A DNA stretch of 64,000 nucleotides, taken from CBDDKZ01 sp965230415. GTDB taxonomy: Bacteria > Bacteroidota > Bacteroidia > Cytophagales > JAAEPT01. How positions within the stretch are numbered: the stretch's first letter is position 1; each line of letters starts with the position of its first letter. The position numbers were made by a program, and so were the translations under genes. Below are positions 51,500-60,552 of this stretch, one piece after another. The notes beneath the pieces were generated by a model. That model was not told where the DNA came from. It did not search any database and saw only the letters and a program-made list of their open reading frames with translations. The stretch lies in contig CBDDKZ010000005.1 of assembly GCA_965230415.1 (NCBI GenBank), forward strand, positions 2,356,001 to 2,420,000. The letters run 5' to 3'.

Positions 51500-52456
51500 A
51501 TGAAACCAGTATTTTGCAAAATAGCTCTCTTAATTGTACTTCTTTGCTTATTTCAGGTAGTATCCGGGCAGCGATTCCCGAAAAAGGCCAGATATGCCAG
51601 TGTATCAATACACGCCGGATCTGCTAATTACGTAGGAGATCTGGATCCTGGTAATGGCTTAATTGCACCTGCAATCAGTTGTACAAGACCTACATTGGGA
51701 ATTGGTATTAACCAAAGATTAGCCCCTAGAATGACCGCCAGAGCATCTTTGTCCTGGGGACGTATAAAGGGATCTGATGCGGAAAACTCAACTACTGAAG
51801 GAGATGATATTTATAGGTATCTAAGAAATCTGAGTTTTAGAAATGATATAACTGAATTTAAGACAGATGTAATGATCGACCTGTTCGCCAACAGAAGAGG
51901 ATTGGAGCGAAGAGCTCATTATACACCTTATATTTTTATCGGGATAGCAGCATATAGACATAATCCCAAAGCTTTGTTAAATGGCGAATGGATTAGTTTA
52001 CAACCCATCGGTACCGAGGGACAATTTATTGATGGTGTGGGACGTGATAATTCTTATAATAGACTACAGGTTTCAGTGCCATTAGGCATTGGCTTTCGTT
52101 ACAAGTTAAGTATGAAGTTTGATTTAGCCGTTGAAATAGGCTGGAGAAAGACATTTACCGATTATTTAGATGATGTTGGAGGTACCTATGTCAATAAATA
52201 TGAATTTGAAGAAGGATCCCCCGGCTTTTTGTTGTCCGACCGTTCACCGACACCCGAACAAGGACTTCCGGAAGGAACACCAGGACACATTTTTTTTAGA
52301 GAAACACCCGAAGGGCAAATATATCTTAATGGATATGGCGACGGCGTTTCTGCCAGAGGGGATCTGGGTAATAGAACCGACTGGTATATTTTTACTGCAA
52401 TTCATCTGTCATATATCTTTCATCCTAAAGTAGTTTCTCCTAAATTTAGGGGCTAA
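51500..52456 (+). CDS. DUF6089-family outer-membrane beta-barrel protein, copy 1
   Basis: This 318-residue protein has a signal peptide (1-23, ending VSG) and a beta-barrel-like body: SIHAGSANYVGDLDP near 38, FKTDVMIDLF near 122, YTPYIFIGIAAY near 140, VPLGIGFRYKLSMKFDLAVEIGWRKTFTDYLDD near 195-228. It matches DUF6089, which sits next to nadK, uppS and bamA in many Bacteroidota. The function is unknown. A shorter relative follows 47 bp downstream. Confidence 0.85.
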   Translation: MKPVFCKIALLIVLLCLFQVVSGQRFPKKARYASVSIHAGSANYVGDLDPGNGLIAPAISCTRPTLGIGINQRLAPRMTARASLSWGRIKGSDAENSTTEGDDIYRYLRNLSFRNDITEFKTDVMIDLFANRRGLERRAHYTPYIFIGIAAYRHNPKALLNGEWISLQPIGTEGQFIDGVGRDNSYNRLQVSVPLGIGFRYKLSMKFDLAVEIGWRKTFTDYLDDVGGTYVNKYEFEEGSPGFLLSDRSPTPEQGLPEGTPGHIFFRETPEGQIYLNGYGDGVSARGDLGNRTDWYIFTAIHLSYIFHPKVVSPKFRG

Positions 52457-52503
52457 ATAAAAATCATAGATAATAAAGCCAGAATAAAGGCGTTAAAGAT
52501 TAA

Positions 52504-53193
52504 ATGTACATTATGTGCCGGGGTATTTATGTGTTTCTGATGTTAATTCTTAGCTTCGTCAGCATGGGGCAATCAGATCAGGAAATAGTAAGACATCATG
52601 AATTTGGGTTTTCTTTAGGTGGTTTAAACTATACTGGAGATGTATCTCCAAATTTCAGATTGAGCTTTCTTAGGCCGGCTGGTCAGGCATTTTATCGCTA
52701 TAACTTCAATGATCAGGCTTCTGTATTAAGAGGGAATATTTTAATAGGTCAGCTTGTTGCCAAGGAAAGTGATTTAAGTAATCCGCTTCCTGCTGCACGA
52801 CAAACTAATTTTAACACGACTATTATTGAGATAGCAGGTATTTATGAGTACGACTTTTTCAATTACAGGGACTTAAAGAATGTATTCTTCATGAGTCCAT
52901 ATTTATTCGGAGGATTAGCCGGTGGTATAGCCACCGAAAGTGATCCTTTTATCGCAATTCCTTTTGGTATTGGATGTAAGTTGCGAATAGGTGATACCCC
53001 TTACAATACAGGGCTTGAGTTCGGAGCAAGGAAAACCTTTACGGACAAAATTGACGGACAAAGCAATGATGAAGCATTTTCCAGCTCAAATAGAACAGAT
53101 TGGTACTATTTCATAGGAATCACTCTCAGTAGAACTTCTTATAACATCATCTGCTCGGGTGATACTAAAAAATCTACTTACGGTACCAAATAG
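52504..53193 (+). CDS. DUF6089-like outer-membrane protein, copy 2
   Basis: This 229-residue protein is a shorter relative of the preceding gene: signal peptide (ending SMGQ), FGFSLGGLNYTGDVSP near 35, SPYLFGGLAGG near 135, FGIGCKLRIGDTPYNTGLEFGARKTFTDKIDG near 155-185, ending with NRTDWYYFIGITLS. The shared GxxYTGD and RKTFTD motifs imply a tandem duplication. ATG 52513 is an alternative start. The UppS gene follows. Confidence 0.8.
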   Translation: MYIMCRGIYVFLMLILSFVSMGQSDQEIVRHHEFGFSLGGLNYTGDVSPNFRLSFLRPAGQAFYRYNFNDQASVLRGNILIGQLVAKESDLSNPLPAARQTNFNTTIIEIAGIYEYDFFNYRDLKNVFFMSPYLFGGLAGGIATESDPFIAIPFGIGCKLRIGDTPYNTGLEFGARKTFTDKIDGQSNDEAFSSSNRTDWYYFIGITLSRTSYNIICSGDTKKSTYGTK

Positions 53194-53226
53194 CTAAAAG
53201 CAATTCTATAGGATATATTTTTTTTG

Positions 53227-53234
53227 TACCTTCG
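53227..53234 (+). promoter_or_regulatory. -7 like element before uppS
   Basis: TACCTTCG resembles TAnnTTTG with one mismatch, about 20 bp before the chosen uppS ATG. The -33 box is not clear. It also overlaps the earlier in-frame starts, which supports the downstream ATG. Confidence 0.35.
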
Positions 53235-53253
53235 CATGTTTTGTGAAAAAATA

Positions 53254-54009
53254 ATGAGTTTTAAAGAAAAAATAGATAAAACAAATATTCCTTCGCATAT
53301 CGCTGTTATCATGGATGGCAATGGGAGATGGGCAAAGAAAACCGGTGAAATGCGTTCATTTGGGCACCAGAATGGCATCAGGTCAGTAAGAGAGACTGTG
53401 GAGGCATGTGTTGAAATGGGGGTGCAGTATTTGACTCTATATGCTTTTTCTACGGAAAACTGGAACAGGCCTCCTGAAGAAGTTGCTGCGCTAATGCAGA
53501 TACTTATAAACAGTATTACCAATGAAAAATCAACTTTTCATGAAAATGGCATAAGGTTAAATTCTATTGGCGATATAGCCATGTTACCTCAAGAATGCGG
53601 GGCCACTCTTAGAAAAACAATGGAAGAAACTGCTCAATATAATAATATGACGCTTACTTTAGCGTTAAGCTATAGTGGGAAATGGGACATTGTAAACGCT
53701 GTGAAAAGTATTGCTTCCGATGTGAAGAATGGAACTATTAAGATAGATGATATCGGAGAAGAGCTTTTCGCATCACACCTTTCCACAGAAAATATGCCGG
53801 ATCCGGAATTAATGATAAGGACTAGTGGGGAAATGCGGATTAGTAATTTCTTACTTTGGCAACTGGCATATGCTGAAATATATATAACTGAAACATTGTG
53901 GCCTGATTTTTGCAAAGAAGATTTCTATAAAGCGTTGGTAGAGTATCAGAAAAGAGAAAGAAGGTTCGGTAAAACAGGAGATCAAATAAACAGTACTACG
54001 ACGGGATGA
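53254..54009 (+). CDS. uppS: Isoprenyl transferase (undecaprenyl diphosphate synthase)
   Basis: This 251-residue cis-prenyltransferase makes undecaprenyl diphosphate, the lipid carrier for wall and O-antigen precursors. HIAVIMDGNGRWAK (catalytic Asp) is near 13-26, GHQNGIRSVRETVEAC near 37, TLYAFSTENWNRP near 64 and the ends DPELMIRTSGEMRISNF and WPDFCKEDF are present. ATG 53254 leads directly into the conserved region. The stop overlaps the bamA start by 4 bp. Confidence 0.95.
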   Translation: MSFKEKIDKTNIPSHIAVIMDGNGRWAKKTGEMRSFGHQNGIRSVRETVEACVEMGVQYLTLYAFSTENWNRPPEEVAALMQILINSITNEKSTFHENGIRLNSIGDIAMLPQECGATLRKTMEETAQYNNMTLTLALSYSGKWDIVNAVKSIASDVKNGTIKIDDIGEELFASHLSTENMPDPELMIRTSGEMRISNFLLWQLAYAEIYITETLWPDFCKEDFYKALVEYQKRERRFGKTGDQINSTTTG

Positions 54010-56552
54010 GAATTATCATAGTTTGTATGTTGATGGTGGTGGCAGGAAGTGTAATTGCTCAGCCTTTAAAAGATAAAATTGAGCTGGATTACGTTTATCC
54101 TAAAACTTACCAAATCGAAGAAATTAAAGTTGAAGGTATAGAGTTTTTAGACCCACAAACAATAATTTCAATTACGCACCTAAAAGTTGGAGACAAGATC
54201 GACATTCCTGGTGAGAAAATTACCAAAGCTCTCGAGAATATTTGGAATCAAAAATTGGTTGGCGATGTCGCTATTTACGCTGACAAAGTGATTGACGATC
54301 GCATATACCTTAAAATAGTACTCCAGGAGAGACCCCGCCTTTCTAAATTGCAATTTGCCGGACTCAAAAAAACAGAACAAAAAGATCTTGAAGAGAGTTT
54401 GGGGCTCAAAAGATCGCAGGTTATTTCAAAGGCATTAAAAAAGAATATCTTATATGAAGTCGATTCCTATTTTAAGGAAAAAGGGTTTTATAAGTGTAAA
54501 TCAACTGTGAAGGAAGCAGACGACAGTTTGCTACTGAATCATCACCGTTTAATTGTGAGTGTTGATAAAGGGCCTAAAGTGAAAATTTCGGACATAAAAC
54601 TTAGCGGTAACGAAAAAGTTGAGGATAAGTTCGTCTATAAAAAAATGAAAAAGACGAAAGAAAAGAAGCTCTATCGCTTTTGGTCCCGATCCAAATTTAT
54701 TGATGAGGAATTTAAAAACGACAAACAAACTGTTATAGATTATTATCATAGCCTCGGAATGCGTGATGCGAAAATTGTCTCTGAAAAATTGGTCGAGGAC
54801 CCTGAAAACCCGAAAGAAGTTGTTCTTGAGATTGAAATAGACGAAGGAACAGTCTATTATTTCAGAAATATAACATGGTCCGGAAATTATATCCATAATG
54901 ATAGAAAACTGAATAGAATTTTAGGCATAAAGAAGGGCGATATCTACAACGAAAGACTCCTCAACGAAAGGCTTAATTTTAACCCAACTGGTCCGGACGT
55001 TAGTTCGTTATATCTTAATAATGGTTATTTGTTTTTCAGCGTAAATCCGGTAGAAGTACGCGTAGAAAATGACTCTATTGACCTTGAAATGCGCATGCAT
55101 GAAGGAGATGTAGCCATCATCGGTGAAAATAGAGTAGAAGGAAATACTAAAACGAATGATCATGTGATACTGCGGGAAATTCGAACCATTCCGGGTGAAC
55201 GCTTCAGCCGTGCCGATATAATCAGAACACAAAGAGAACTGGCACAGTTGGGCTATTTCGATCCTGAACAAATAGGAATTGTACCTATTCCCAATCCACA
55301 AAATGGAACTGTTGATATAGAATACACAGTAGTGGAAAAGCCTAGTGACCAGTTGCAATTGTCCGGTGGTTGGGGAGGTGCCGTTCGCTTCGTCGGTACC
55401 TTAGGTGTCGCATTTAACAACTTCTCGATAAGAAACATTACCAAGTTTAATACATGGAGTCCGCTACCAACCGGAGACGGTCAACGACTTTCTGTAAGAG
55501 CGCAGTCCAGTGGTCCTCGTTATCGCTCATTTTCGGCCTCTGTTACAGAACCCTGGTTAGGTGGTAGAAAACCAAACTCATTTACACTTAGCGCCAGTAT
55601 ATCGCGAATCAGTGATTTGGATAACAGTTTCAACGAAAGAGGGTTTTTGAAAGTAGCCACTTATACTATGATGTTGGGTAAACGCCTTACCTGGCCTGAC
55701 GATTTCTTCACCTGGACCAATTCGATTTCATATAGCCGTTATACTATCGATAATTACCAGGTGTCGCAACAAACTTTATGTGAGACTTGCGATTTAGCGA
55801 ATAAATTTGCCTTTAATACTACTATTGCCAGAAACAACTCGGGCGATAATCCTCAATTTTTAACTCGTGGTGCCAATGTTTCTTTAAGCGCCACCTTTAC
55901 CCCTCCATTTTCATTAATTAATAGAGACCTTCCTGAAGCCCCTGATGCGCAACGACTACGAAACATTGAGTTTCATAAATGGATGTTTGATTATTCACGT
56001 TTCATCCAGTTAACAGGGAACAGGAAAAACGATTTGAGTGGAGATGCAGAAAAGAAAAGTAAGCGTCATTTTGTATTGAATACCAGAGCGCATCTGGGCT
56101 TTATAGGTAGGTACAATAAAAGAATGGCAATAGGCCCTTATGAACGTTTTTCTCTTGGAGGTGATGGATTATCTGGTTTCAACTTTGTATTGGGAACAGA
56201 TGTGATTGGACTTAGAGGTTATGATAATGAGTCACTTGGACTAAGAGACGCAGGCCAAGGTGGAGGTGTGCTATTTAATAAGTTCGTAATGGAACTCAGA
56301 TACCCGATAATTACAGAAGGCGTTGCGACTATCTTTGTGCTTTCTTTTCTGGAAGCAGGTAATAATTGGCTGACTTTTGATGAGTTTAATCCTTTTAACC
56401 TTTATAGATCTGCAGGGGTTGGAGCACGTATTTTTATGCCGGCATTTGGTATGATCGGAATCGATTATGGCAAAGGATTTGATGAAGTACCAGGTAATTT
56501 AGCCGCCAATGATGGTAAATTTCACTTTAGCATCGGTCAACAAATTAGATAA
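54006..56552 (+). CDS. bamA: Outer-membrane assembly factor BamA
   Basis: This 848-residue outer-membrane protein folds beta-barrels into the membrane. It has a signal peptide (1-18), about five POTRA domains (about 35-435: for example IEEIKVEGIEFLDPQTI and KVKISDIKLSGNEKVEDKFV) and a C-terminal Omp85 barrel (about 440-848) with LSLGGDGLSGFNF and LRGYDNESLG near the conserved VRGY/F region. It overlaps uppS by 4 bp and is followed by two OmpH chaperone genes, its usual partners. Confidence 0.95.
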   Translation: MRIIIVCMLMVVAGSVIAQPLKDKIELDYVYPKTYQIEEIKVEGIEFLDPQTIISITHLKVGDKIDIPGEKITKALENIWNQKLVGDVAIYADKVIDDRIYLKIVLQERPRLSKLQFAGLKKTEQKDLEESLGLKRSQVISKALKKNILYEVDSYFKEKGFYKCKSTVKEADDSLLLNHHRLIVSVDKGPKVKISDIKLSGNEKVEDKFVYKKMKKTKEKKLYRFWSRSKFIDEEFKNDKQTVIDYYHSLGMRDAKIVSEKLVEDPENPKEVVLEIEIDEGTVYYFRNITWSGNYIHNDRKLNRILGIKKGDIYNERLLNERLNFNPTGPDVSSLYLNNGYLFFSVNPVEVRVENDSIDLEMRMHEGDVAIIGENRVEGNTKTNDHVILREIRTIPGERFSRADIIRTQRELAQLGYFDPEQIGIVPIPNPQNGTVDIEYTVVEKPSDQLQLSGGWGGAVRFVGTLGVAFNNFSIRNITKFNTWSPLPTGDGQRLSVRAQSSGPRYRSFSASVTEPWLGGRKPNSFTLSASISRISDLDNSFNERGFLKVATYTMMLGKRLTWPDDFFTWTNSISYSRYTIDNYQVSQQTLCETCDLANKFAFNTTIARNNSGDNPQFLTRGANVSLSATFTPPFSLINRDLPEAPDAQRLRNIEFHKWMFDYSRFIQLTGNRKNDLSGDAEKKSKRHFVLNTRAHLGFIGRYNKRMAIGPYERFSLGGDGLSGFNFVLGTDVIGLRGYDNESLGLRDAGQGGGVLFNKFVMELRYPIITEGVATIFVLSFLEAGNNWLTFDEFNPFNLYRSAGVGARIFMPAFGMIGIDYGKGFDEVPGNLAANDGKFHFSIGQQIR

Positions 56553-56556
56553 AAAA

Positions 56557-57114
56557 ATGGTTATGAAGACGATAATCCCAATTCTATTTATCATATTTGC
56601 AGCCTGTTCAGGTTTCAGCCAAAAATTTGGGTATATAGATACTGAGTTTATTCTCAAGAAAGTACCGGAATATGCTGAAGCTCAAAAAGAAATTAGCAAA
56701 CTTTCCGTAGAGGAACAACGGAAGATCGAGAAAATGTATCTCAGTCTTGATTCTATGTATGCTGCTTATCGCCGCGATGAAATTTTGCTCACAGAGGAAA
56801 TGAAAGATAAACGCCTCAAGCAAATAGATGAGGAAGAAGAAACCATAAAAGCTTATCAAAAGAAAATTTTCGGAATAGACGGAAGAATTTTTCTGAAGCG
56901 CCAGGAATTGATTAAACCTGTTCAGGATATGGTTTTTGAAGCAGTAGAAAAAGTGGCTCAGAAGCATAAATTGCAAATAGTATTTGATAAATCGAGCGAC
57001 GTAAATATGATTTATGCAAACCCCACACATGATTATACAGACTACGTGCTGGAAGCGCTGGGGTTAGGAGAAAAAGAAAACCAAATTGACAACGAAAGAT
57101 ATCAGGAAAAATAA
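56557..57114 (+). CDS. OmpH/Skp-family periplasmic chaperone, copy 1
   Basis: This 185-residue protein has a signal peptide (ending SGFSQ) and the OmpH/Skp fold: KFGYIDTEFILKKVPEYAEAQKEI at the start, a long coiled coil (about 45-130) and a C-terminal VAQKHKLQIVFDKSSDVNMIYANP. Skp-like proteins hold unfolded outer-membrane proteins in the periplasm. ATG 56557 or 56563 is likely. It ends directly at the start of the second copy (TAAATG). Confidence 0.9.
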   Translation: MVMKTIIPILFIIFAACSGFSQKFGYIDTEFILKKVPEYAEAQKEISKLSVEEQRKIEKMYLSLDSMYAAYRRDEILLTEEMKDKRLKQIDEEEETIKAYQKKIFGIDGRIFLKRQELIKPVQDMVFEAVEKVAQKHKLQIVFDKSSDVNMIYANPTHDYTDYVLEALGLGEKENQIDNERYQEK

Positions 57115-57666
57115 ATGAGAATTATGAAAAATATAGTAGCGATATGTTTAGTAGTATTGGTAGCCAGTACTACTTTTGCCCAAAAAGTGGCTTACGCAAA
57201 CTTCGAATATATTTTAAGAAATATGGATTTGAAAGCAGTAGAGTCCGATGTACAGCTGTATACTCAACAATATCAAGCACAGCTCCAACAAATGGGACAG
57301 GAAATTCAGGCTTTACAGGCCGAATTGGAAAATGCTTCATTGCCTGCTCCGATTTTAGAAACAAAAGGCAAAGAATATGAGACTAAAGTACAGGCCTTTC
57401 AAACTTTGCAGCAGCAAGCAGAACTTGATATTATGCAAAAGCAAGATGAGCTTTTAAAGCCATATATGGAAAAAATCCAGAATGCGGCAAAGGAATTGGC
57501 AAAGGAGAAGGGATATAGTGTTGTATTGAATGAAGCCGGAGCTTCTACGCTTATCATCATTTATGCAGACGAAAAAGACAATTTGACCAAAGCAATCTTT
57601 GGTAAACTGGGCATTGAATGGAAAGACCCTAAAGCAGAAGTTACTGCAGGTGCCGGTAATCAATAA
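57115..57666 (+). CDS. OmpH/Skp-family periplasmic chaperone, copy 2
   Basis: This 183-residue relative of the preceding gene has a signal peptide ending TTFAQ, KVAYANFEYILRNM, a Gln-rich coiled coil (about 45-130: QAQLQQMGQEIQALQAELE) and LAKEKGYSVVLNEAGASTLIIIYADE. It is the last gene before a strong terminator. Tandem OmpH genes after bamA are usual in Bacteroidota. Confidence 0.92.
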   Translation: MRIMKNIVAICLVVLVASTTFAQKVAYANFEYILRNMDLKAVESDVQLYTQQYQAQLQQMGQEIQALQAELENASLPAPILETKGKEYETKVQAFQTLQQQAELDIMQKQDELLKPYMEKIQNAAKELAKEKGYSVVLNEAGASTLIIIYADEKDNLTKAIFGKLGIEWKDPKAEVTAGAGNQ

Positions 57667-57690
57667 ATCAAAAATTATTACAACTGGAAA

Positions 57691-57711
57691 AAGGCTGCCC
57701 CAGGCAGCCTT
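57691..57711 (+). terminator. Rho-independent terminator after the OmpH pair
   Basis: AAGGCTGCC (57691-57699) and GGCAGCCTT (57703-57711) form a 9-bp GC-rich stem with a 3-nt loop, followed by a T-run. The next gene starts 20 bp after the stem. Confidence 0.92.
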
Positions 57712-57731
57712 TTTTATTTCATCAATTTAAA

Positions 57732-58649
57732 ATGCTTAAACCTCAGGCACTCAAAAGTGGTGATATTATTGGAATAACTTCATCTGCCCGAAAAATTGCT
57801 CCGGAAGAATTAAAACCGGCTATCGAACAGCTGGAGTCCTGGGGACTTCAGGTTAAATGTACCGATGAGCTTTTTAGCGCCCATCATCAATTTGCAGGTA
57901 GCGATGAAGTACGAGCCCGTAGTTTACAGGGCTTAATAGATGACGATAACGTTCGGGCAATATTGTTTGCACGTGGAGGTTATGGAACAACCAGGATCAT
58001 AGATAAGGTTGATTTTTCCAGGTTGCAGACCAAGCCAAAATGGCTTATAGGATATAGCGATGTGACCGCTATTCATGCACACCTTTCCTCACTCGGAATA
58101 CAATCCATTCATGCTACAATGCCTATTGATATAGGGCAACGTGCTAGTGTTGCATCATTGGATTCCTTAAAAAAAGCGTTGTTTGGTGAGGCGCTTTCTT
58201 ATAATTTCGACGGGCACCCTCTTAATAGGTCAGGAGAGATGGCCGGTGAACTTATTGGAGGTAATTTATCCTTGCTTGCACACCTGACCGGAACCAGGTC
58301 CTTACCCACTACAAAAGGAAAAATATTATTTATAGAAGACCTCGACGAATACTTATACCATATCGATCGAATGATGATTCAGCTAAAAAGAGCAGGTCTT
58401 CTTAATAAATTATCAGGGCTATTAGTAGGGCATATGACAGCTATGCACGACAATAAAATACCTTTTGGATATAATGCATGCGAAATTATTCATGAAATGG
58501 TTTCGGAATATAATTATCCTGTGGCATTTAATTTGCCGCTAGGTCACCATAAAGAAAACTGGGCTGTAGTTTGCGGGTCTTCTGCAAAGTGTACAGTTGC
58601 TGCTGATTTTAATCAGAAATCCACGTTATCTTTTCATAACAATCATTGA
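57732..58649 (+). CDS. LD-carboxypeptidase, peptidase family S66
   Basis: This 305-residue serine peptidase removes terminal D-alanine from L,D-linked muropeptides during peptidoglycan recycling. ILFARGGYGTTRIIDKVDF is near 76; the nucleophile is in LIGYSDVTAIHAH near 107, Glu in ELIGGNLSLLAH near 175 and ILFIEDLDEYLYHIDR near 195, and His in LPLGHHKENWAV near 272. There is no signal peptide. It starts 16 bp after a terminator T-run, leaving no clear room for a promoter. Confidence 0.9.
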   Translation: MLKPQALKSGDIIGITSSARKIAPEELKPAIEQLESWGLQVKCTDELFSAHHQFAGSDEVRARSLQGLIDDDNVRAILFARGGYGTTRIIDKVDFSRLQTKPKWLIGYSDVTAIHAHLSSLGIQSIHATMPIDIGQRASVASLDSLKKALFGEALSYNFDGHPLNRSGEMAGELIGGNLSLLAHLTGTRSLPTTKGKILFIEDLDEYLYHIDRMMIQLKRAGLLNKLSGLLVGHMTAMHDNKIPFGYNACEIIHEMVSEYNYPVAFNLPLGHHKENWAVVCGSSAKCTVAADFNQKSTLSFHNNH

Positions 58650-58653
58650 CAAA

Positions 58654-58685
58654 TTTGGTTTAATCGTATAAATCCATTAGTTTTG
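58654..58685 (+). promoter_or_regulatory. Promoter of rimP-nusA-infB
   Basis: TTTG (58654-58657) and TAGTTTTG (58678-58685) are separated by exactly 20 bp, a full match to the Bacteroidota consensus. Transcription would start near 58691, about 57 bp before the rimP ATG, and the transcript would include the hairpin at 58714-58733. Confidence 0.7.
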
Positions 58686-58713
58686 TGGAAAATTCATGCT
58701 ATTGCAACACATG

Positions 58714-58733
58714 AAGGGGACAAACGTCCCCTT
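58714..58733 (+). terminator. Terminator-like hairpin in the rimP leader
   Basis: AAGGGGAC (58714-58721) and GTCCCCTT (58726-58733) form a perfect 8-bp stem with a 4-nt loop and a six-T run to 58737. It ends 10 bp before the rimP ATG, so no promoter can fit after it; rimP transcription must pass through it. It may serve as an attenuator. Confidence 0.85.
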
Positions 58734-58747
58734 TTTTCGTGAATCGA

Positions 58748-59227
58748 ATGGAGAAACAGGTAACTGAAGTAAGAAAAATAGTCGAACATTTACTGGAAGA
58801 AGAGGATGTTTTTATCGTTGATGTCGAGTTGAAAGGGATTATCAACAATCAACGGCTTTTGATTACAATAGATTCGGGCAATGGGGTAACGATTGAAGAT
58901 TGTGTGCAATTAAGCAGAGCGCTGAGCAATGAACTGGAGGAGTCAGACCTCATAGAAGGCAAGTACAACCTGGAGGTTTCTTCTCCTGGGGCCGATCAGC
59001 CGCTGACAGACAGGAAGCAGTATAGCAGACACCTAGGCAGAGAGTTAAAAGTGTTTTTGAACAACGAATCTGAAAAAGAAGTAAAGTTGGTGAGCGTTGA
59101 AGAGAATTTTATAGAAGTAAAAGAATTAATGAAAACTAAAAACCCTAAAATCAGACAGTTTAAACAAAAAACTACCAGTATTGATTTTAGTGATATAAAA
59201 ATGTCAAAGGTTATAATAACATGTTAA
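58748..59227 (+). CDS. rimP: Ribosome maturation factor RimP
   Basis: This 159-residue protein assists 30S subunit maturation. FIVDVELKGIINNQRLLITIDSGNGVTIEDC near 22-52 and NLEVSSPGADQPLTDRKQYSRHLGRELKVFL near 78-108 are the family signatures. ATG 58748 is preferred; a GTG three codons earlier abuts the T-run. It is 6 bp before nusA. Confidence 0.93.
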   Translation: MEKQVTEVRKIVEHLLEEEDVFIVDVELKGIINNQRLLITIDSGNGVTIEDCVQLSRALSNELEESDLIEGKYNLEVSSPGADQPLTDRKQYSRHLGRELKVFLNNESEKEVKLVSVEENFIEVKELMKTKNPKIRQFKQKTTSIDFSDIKMSKVIITC

Positions 59228-59233
59228 GAAACC

Positions 59234-60511
59234 ATGGATAGTTCAGTATTAATTGAGTCGTTTGCAGAATTTGCGAAATTCAAAAACATAGATCGTCCTA
59301 CCATGATCAGGATACTGGAAGATGTCTTCCGTACAATGATCAGAAGAAAGTATACTACAGATGAAAACTTTGATGTGATCATCAATGTAGATAAAGGTGA
59401 TTTGGAGATTTGGCGTTATAGAGAAATAGTGCCAGATAATGCAGACGTATTCGACCCTAATGATAAAGATGATGATTTTGAGTTCGATGAGAACCTTCAT
59501 ATAAAAATATCTGATGCAAAGAAGATTGAAGATGACTTTGAAATAGGTGAGGAAGTAGCCGAAGAAGTTAAGCTGATTGACTTTGGTCGACGTGTGGTGA
59601 TGACAGCCAGACAAACACTGATACAAAAGGTGAAAGACCTGGAAAAAGATATTTTGTTCCAACAGTACAAAGAACTTGTTGGCGAGATCATTACGGCTGA
59701 GGTTTATCAGATATTGAGCAGGGAAATTTTGTTGGTAGATGACGAAGGCAATGAACTTATTCTACCTAAGAACGAACAAATTTCGAAAGACCGTTTTAGA
59801 AAAGGTGATGCGGTACGCGCTATCGTTCATCGTGTGGAAATGAACAATGGAAATCCTAGAATAATCATGTCACGTACTTCCCCTGAATTTTTGGAGAGAC
59901 TCTTTGAGAGTGAGGTGCCGGAAGTATATGATGGTCTTATCAATATCAGAAAGGTTGTGAGAGAGCCTGGTGAACGTGCTAAAGTTGCAGTAGAATCTTT
60001 TGATGACAGAGTGGATCCTGTTGGCGCATGTGTAGGAATGAAAGGGTCCCGAATTCATAGCATTGTTCGTGAATTAGAGAACGAAAATATAGATGTAATT
60101 AATTATACTGATAACCTCGAGTTATATATTGCCCGTGCTTTAAGTCCGGCAAAAATATCATCTATAAAGATGGACGGCGATAACGGCCGTGTTTCCGTAT
60201 ACCTAAAACCAGATCAGGTTTCTTTAGCAATAGGAAAAGGTGGGCAGAATATCAAATTGGCCAGTAGACTTATAGGTATGGAAATAGATGTGTATCGCGA
60301 ACTAGCTGAATTTGAACAAGAGGAAGATGTGAATCTTGATGAATTCGTAGATGAAATAGAAGACTGGGTCATTGATGAATTGAAGCGAATTGGTTTGGAT
60401 ACCGCAAAGAGTGTACTTGCGTTGACCGCAGAAGATCTCGTACGTAGAACGGAGCTTGAAGAAGGTACCGTTGAAGAAGTATTTGAAGTTTTGAAACAAG
60501 AATTTGAATAA
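59234..60511 (+). CDS. nusA: Transcription termination/antitermination factor NusA
   Basis: This 425-residue RNA polymerase-binding factor has the N-terminal NusA domain (1-125), an S1 domain (about 130-200: LVGEIITAEVYQILSREILLVDDEGNELILP) and two KH domains (about 230-345: DPVGACVGMKGSRIHSIVREL, LAIGKGGQNIKLASRLIGMEID), plus a short acidic C-terminal helical part. It promotes pausing at hairpins and can modulate the leader hairpin upstream of rimP. It is followed 41 bp later by infB. Confidence 0.95.
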   Translation: MDSSVLIESFAEFAKFKNIDRPTMIRILEDVFRTMIRRKYTTDENFDVIINVDKGDLEIWRYREIVPDNADVFDPNDKDDDFEFDENLHIKISDAKKIEDDFEIGEEVAEEVKLIDFGRRVVMTARQTLIQKVKDLEKDILFQQYKELVGEIITAEVYQILSREILLVDDEGNELILPKNEQISKDRFRKGDAVRAIVHRVEMNNGNPRIIMSRTSPEFLERLFESEVPEVYDGLINIRKVVREPGERAKVAVESFDDRVDPVGACVGMKGSRIHSIVRELENENIDVINYTDNLELYIARALSPAKISSIKMDGDNGRVSVYLKPDQVSLAIGKGGQNIKLASRLIGMEIDVYRELAEFEQEEDVNLDEFVDEIEDWVIDELKRIGLDTAKSVLALTAEDLVRRTELEEGTVEEVFEVLKQEFE

Positions 60512-60552
60512 ATAAGATAAAAAGTCAATTTTCGTAATTAGAAAAGGATCGT

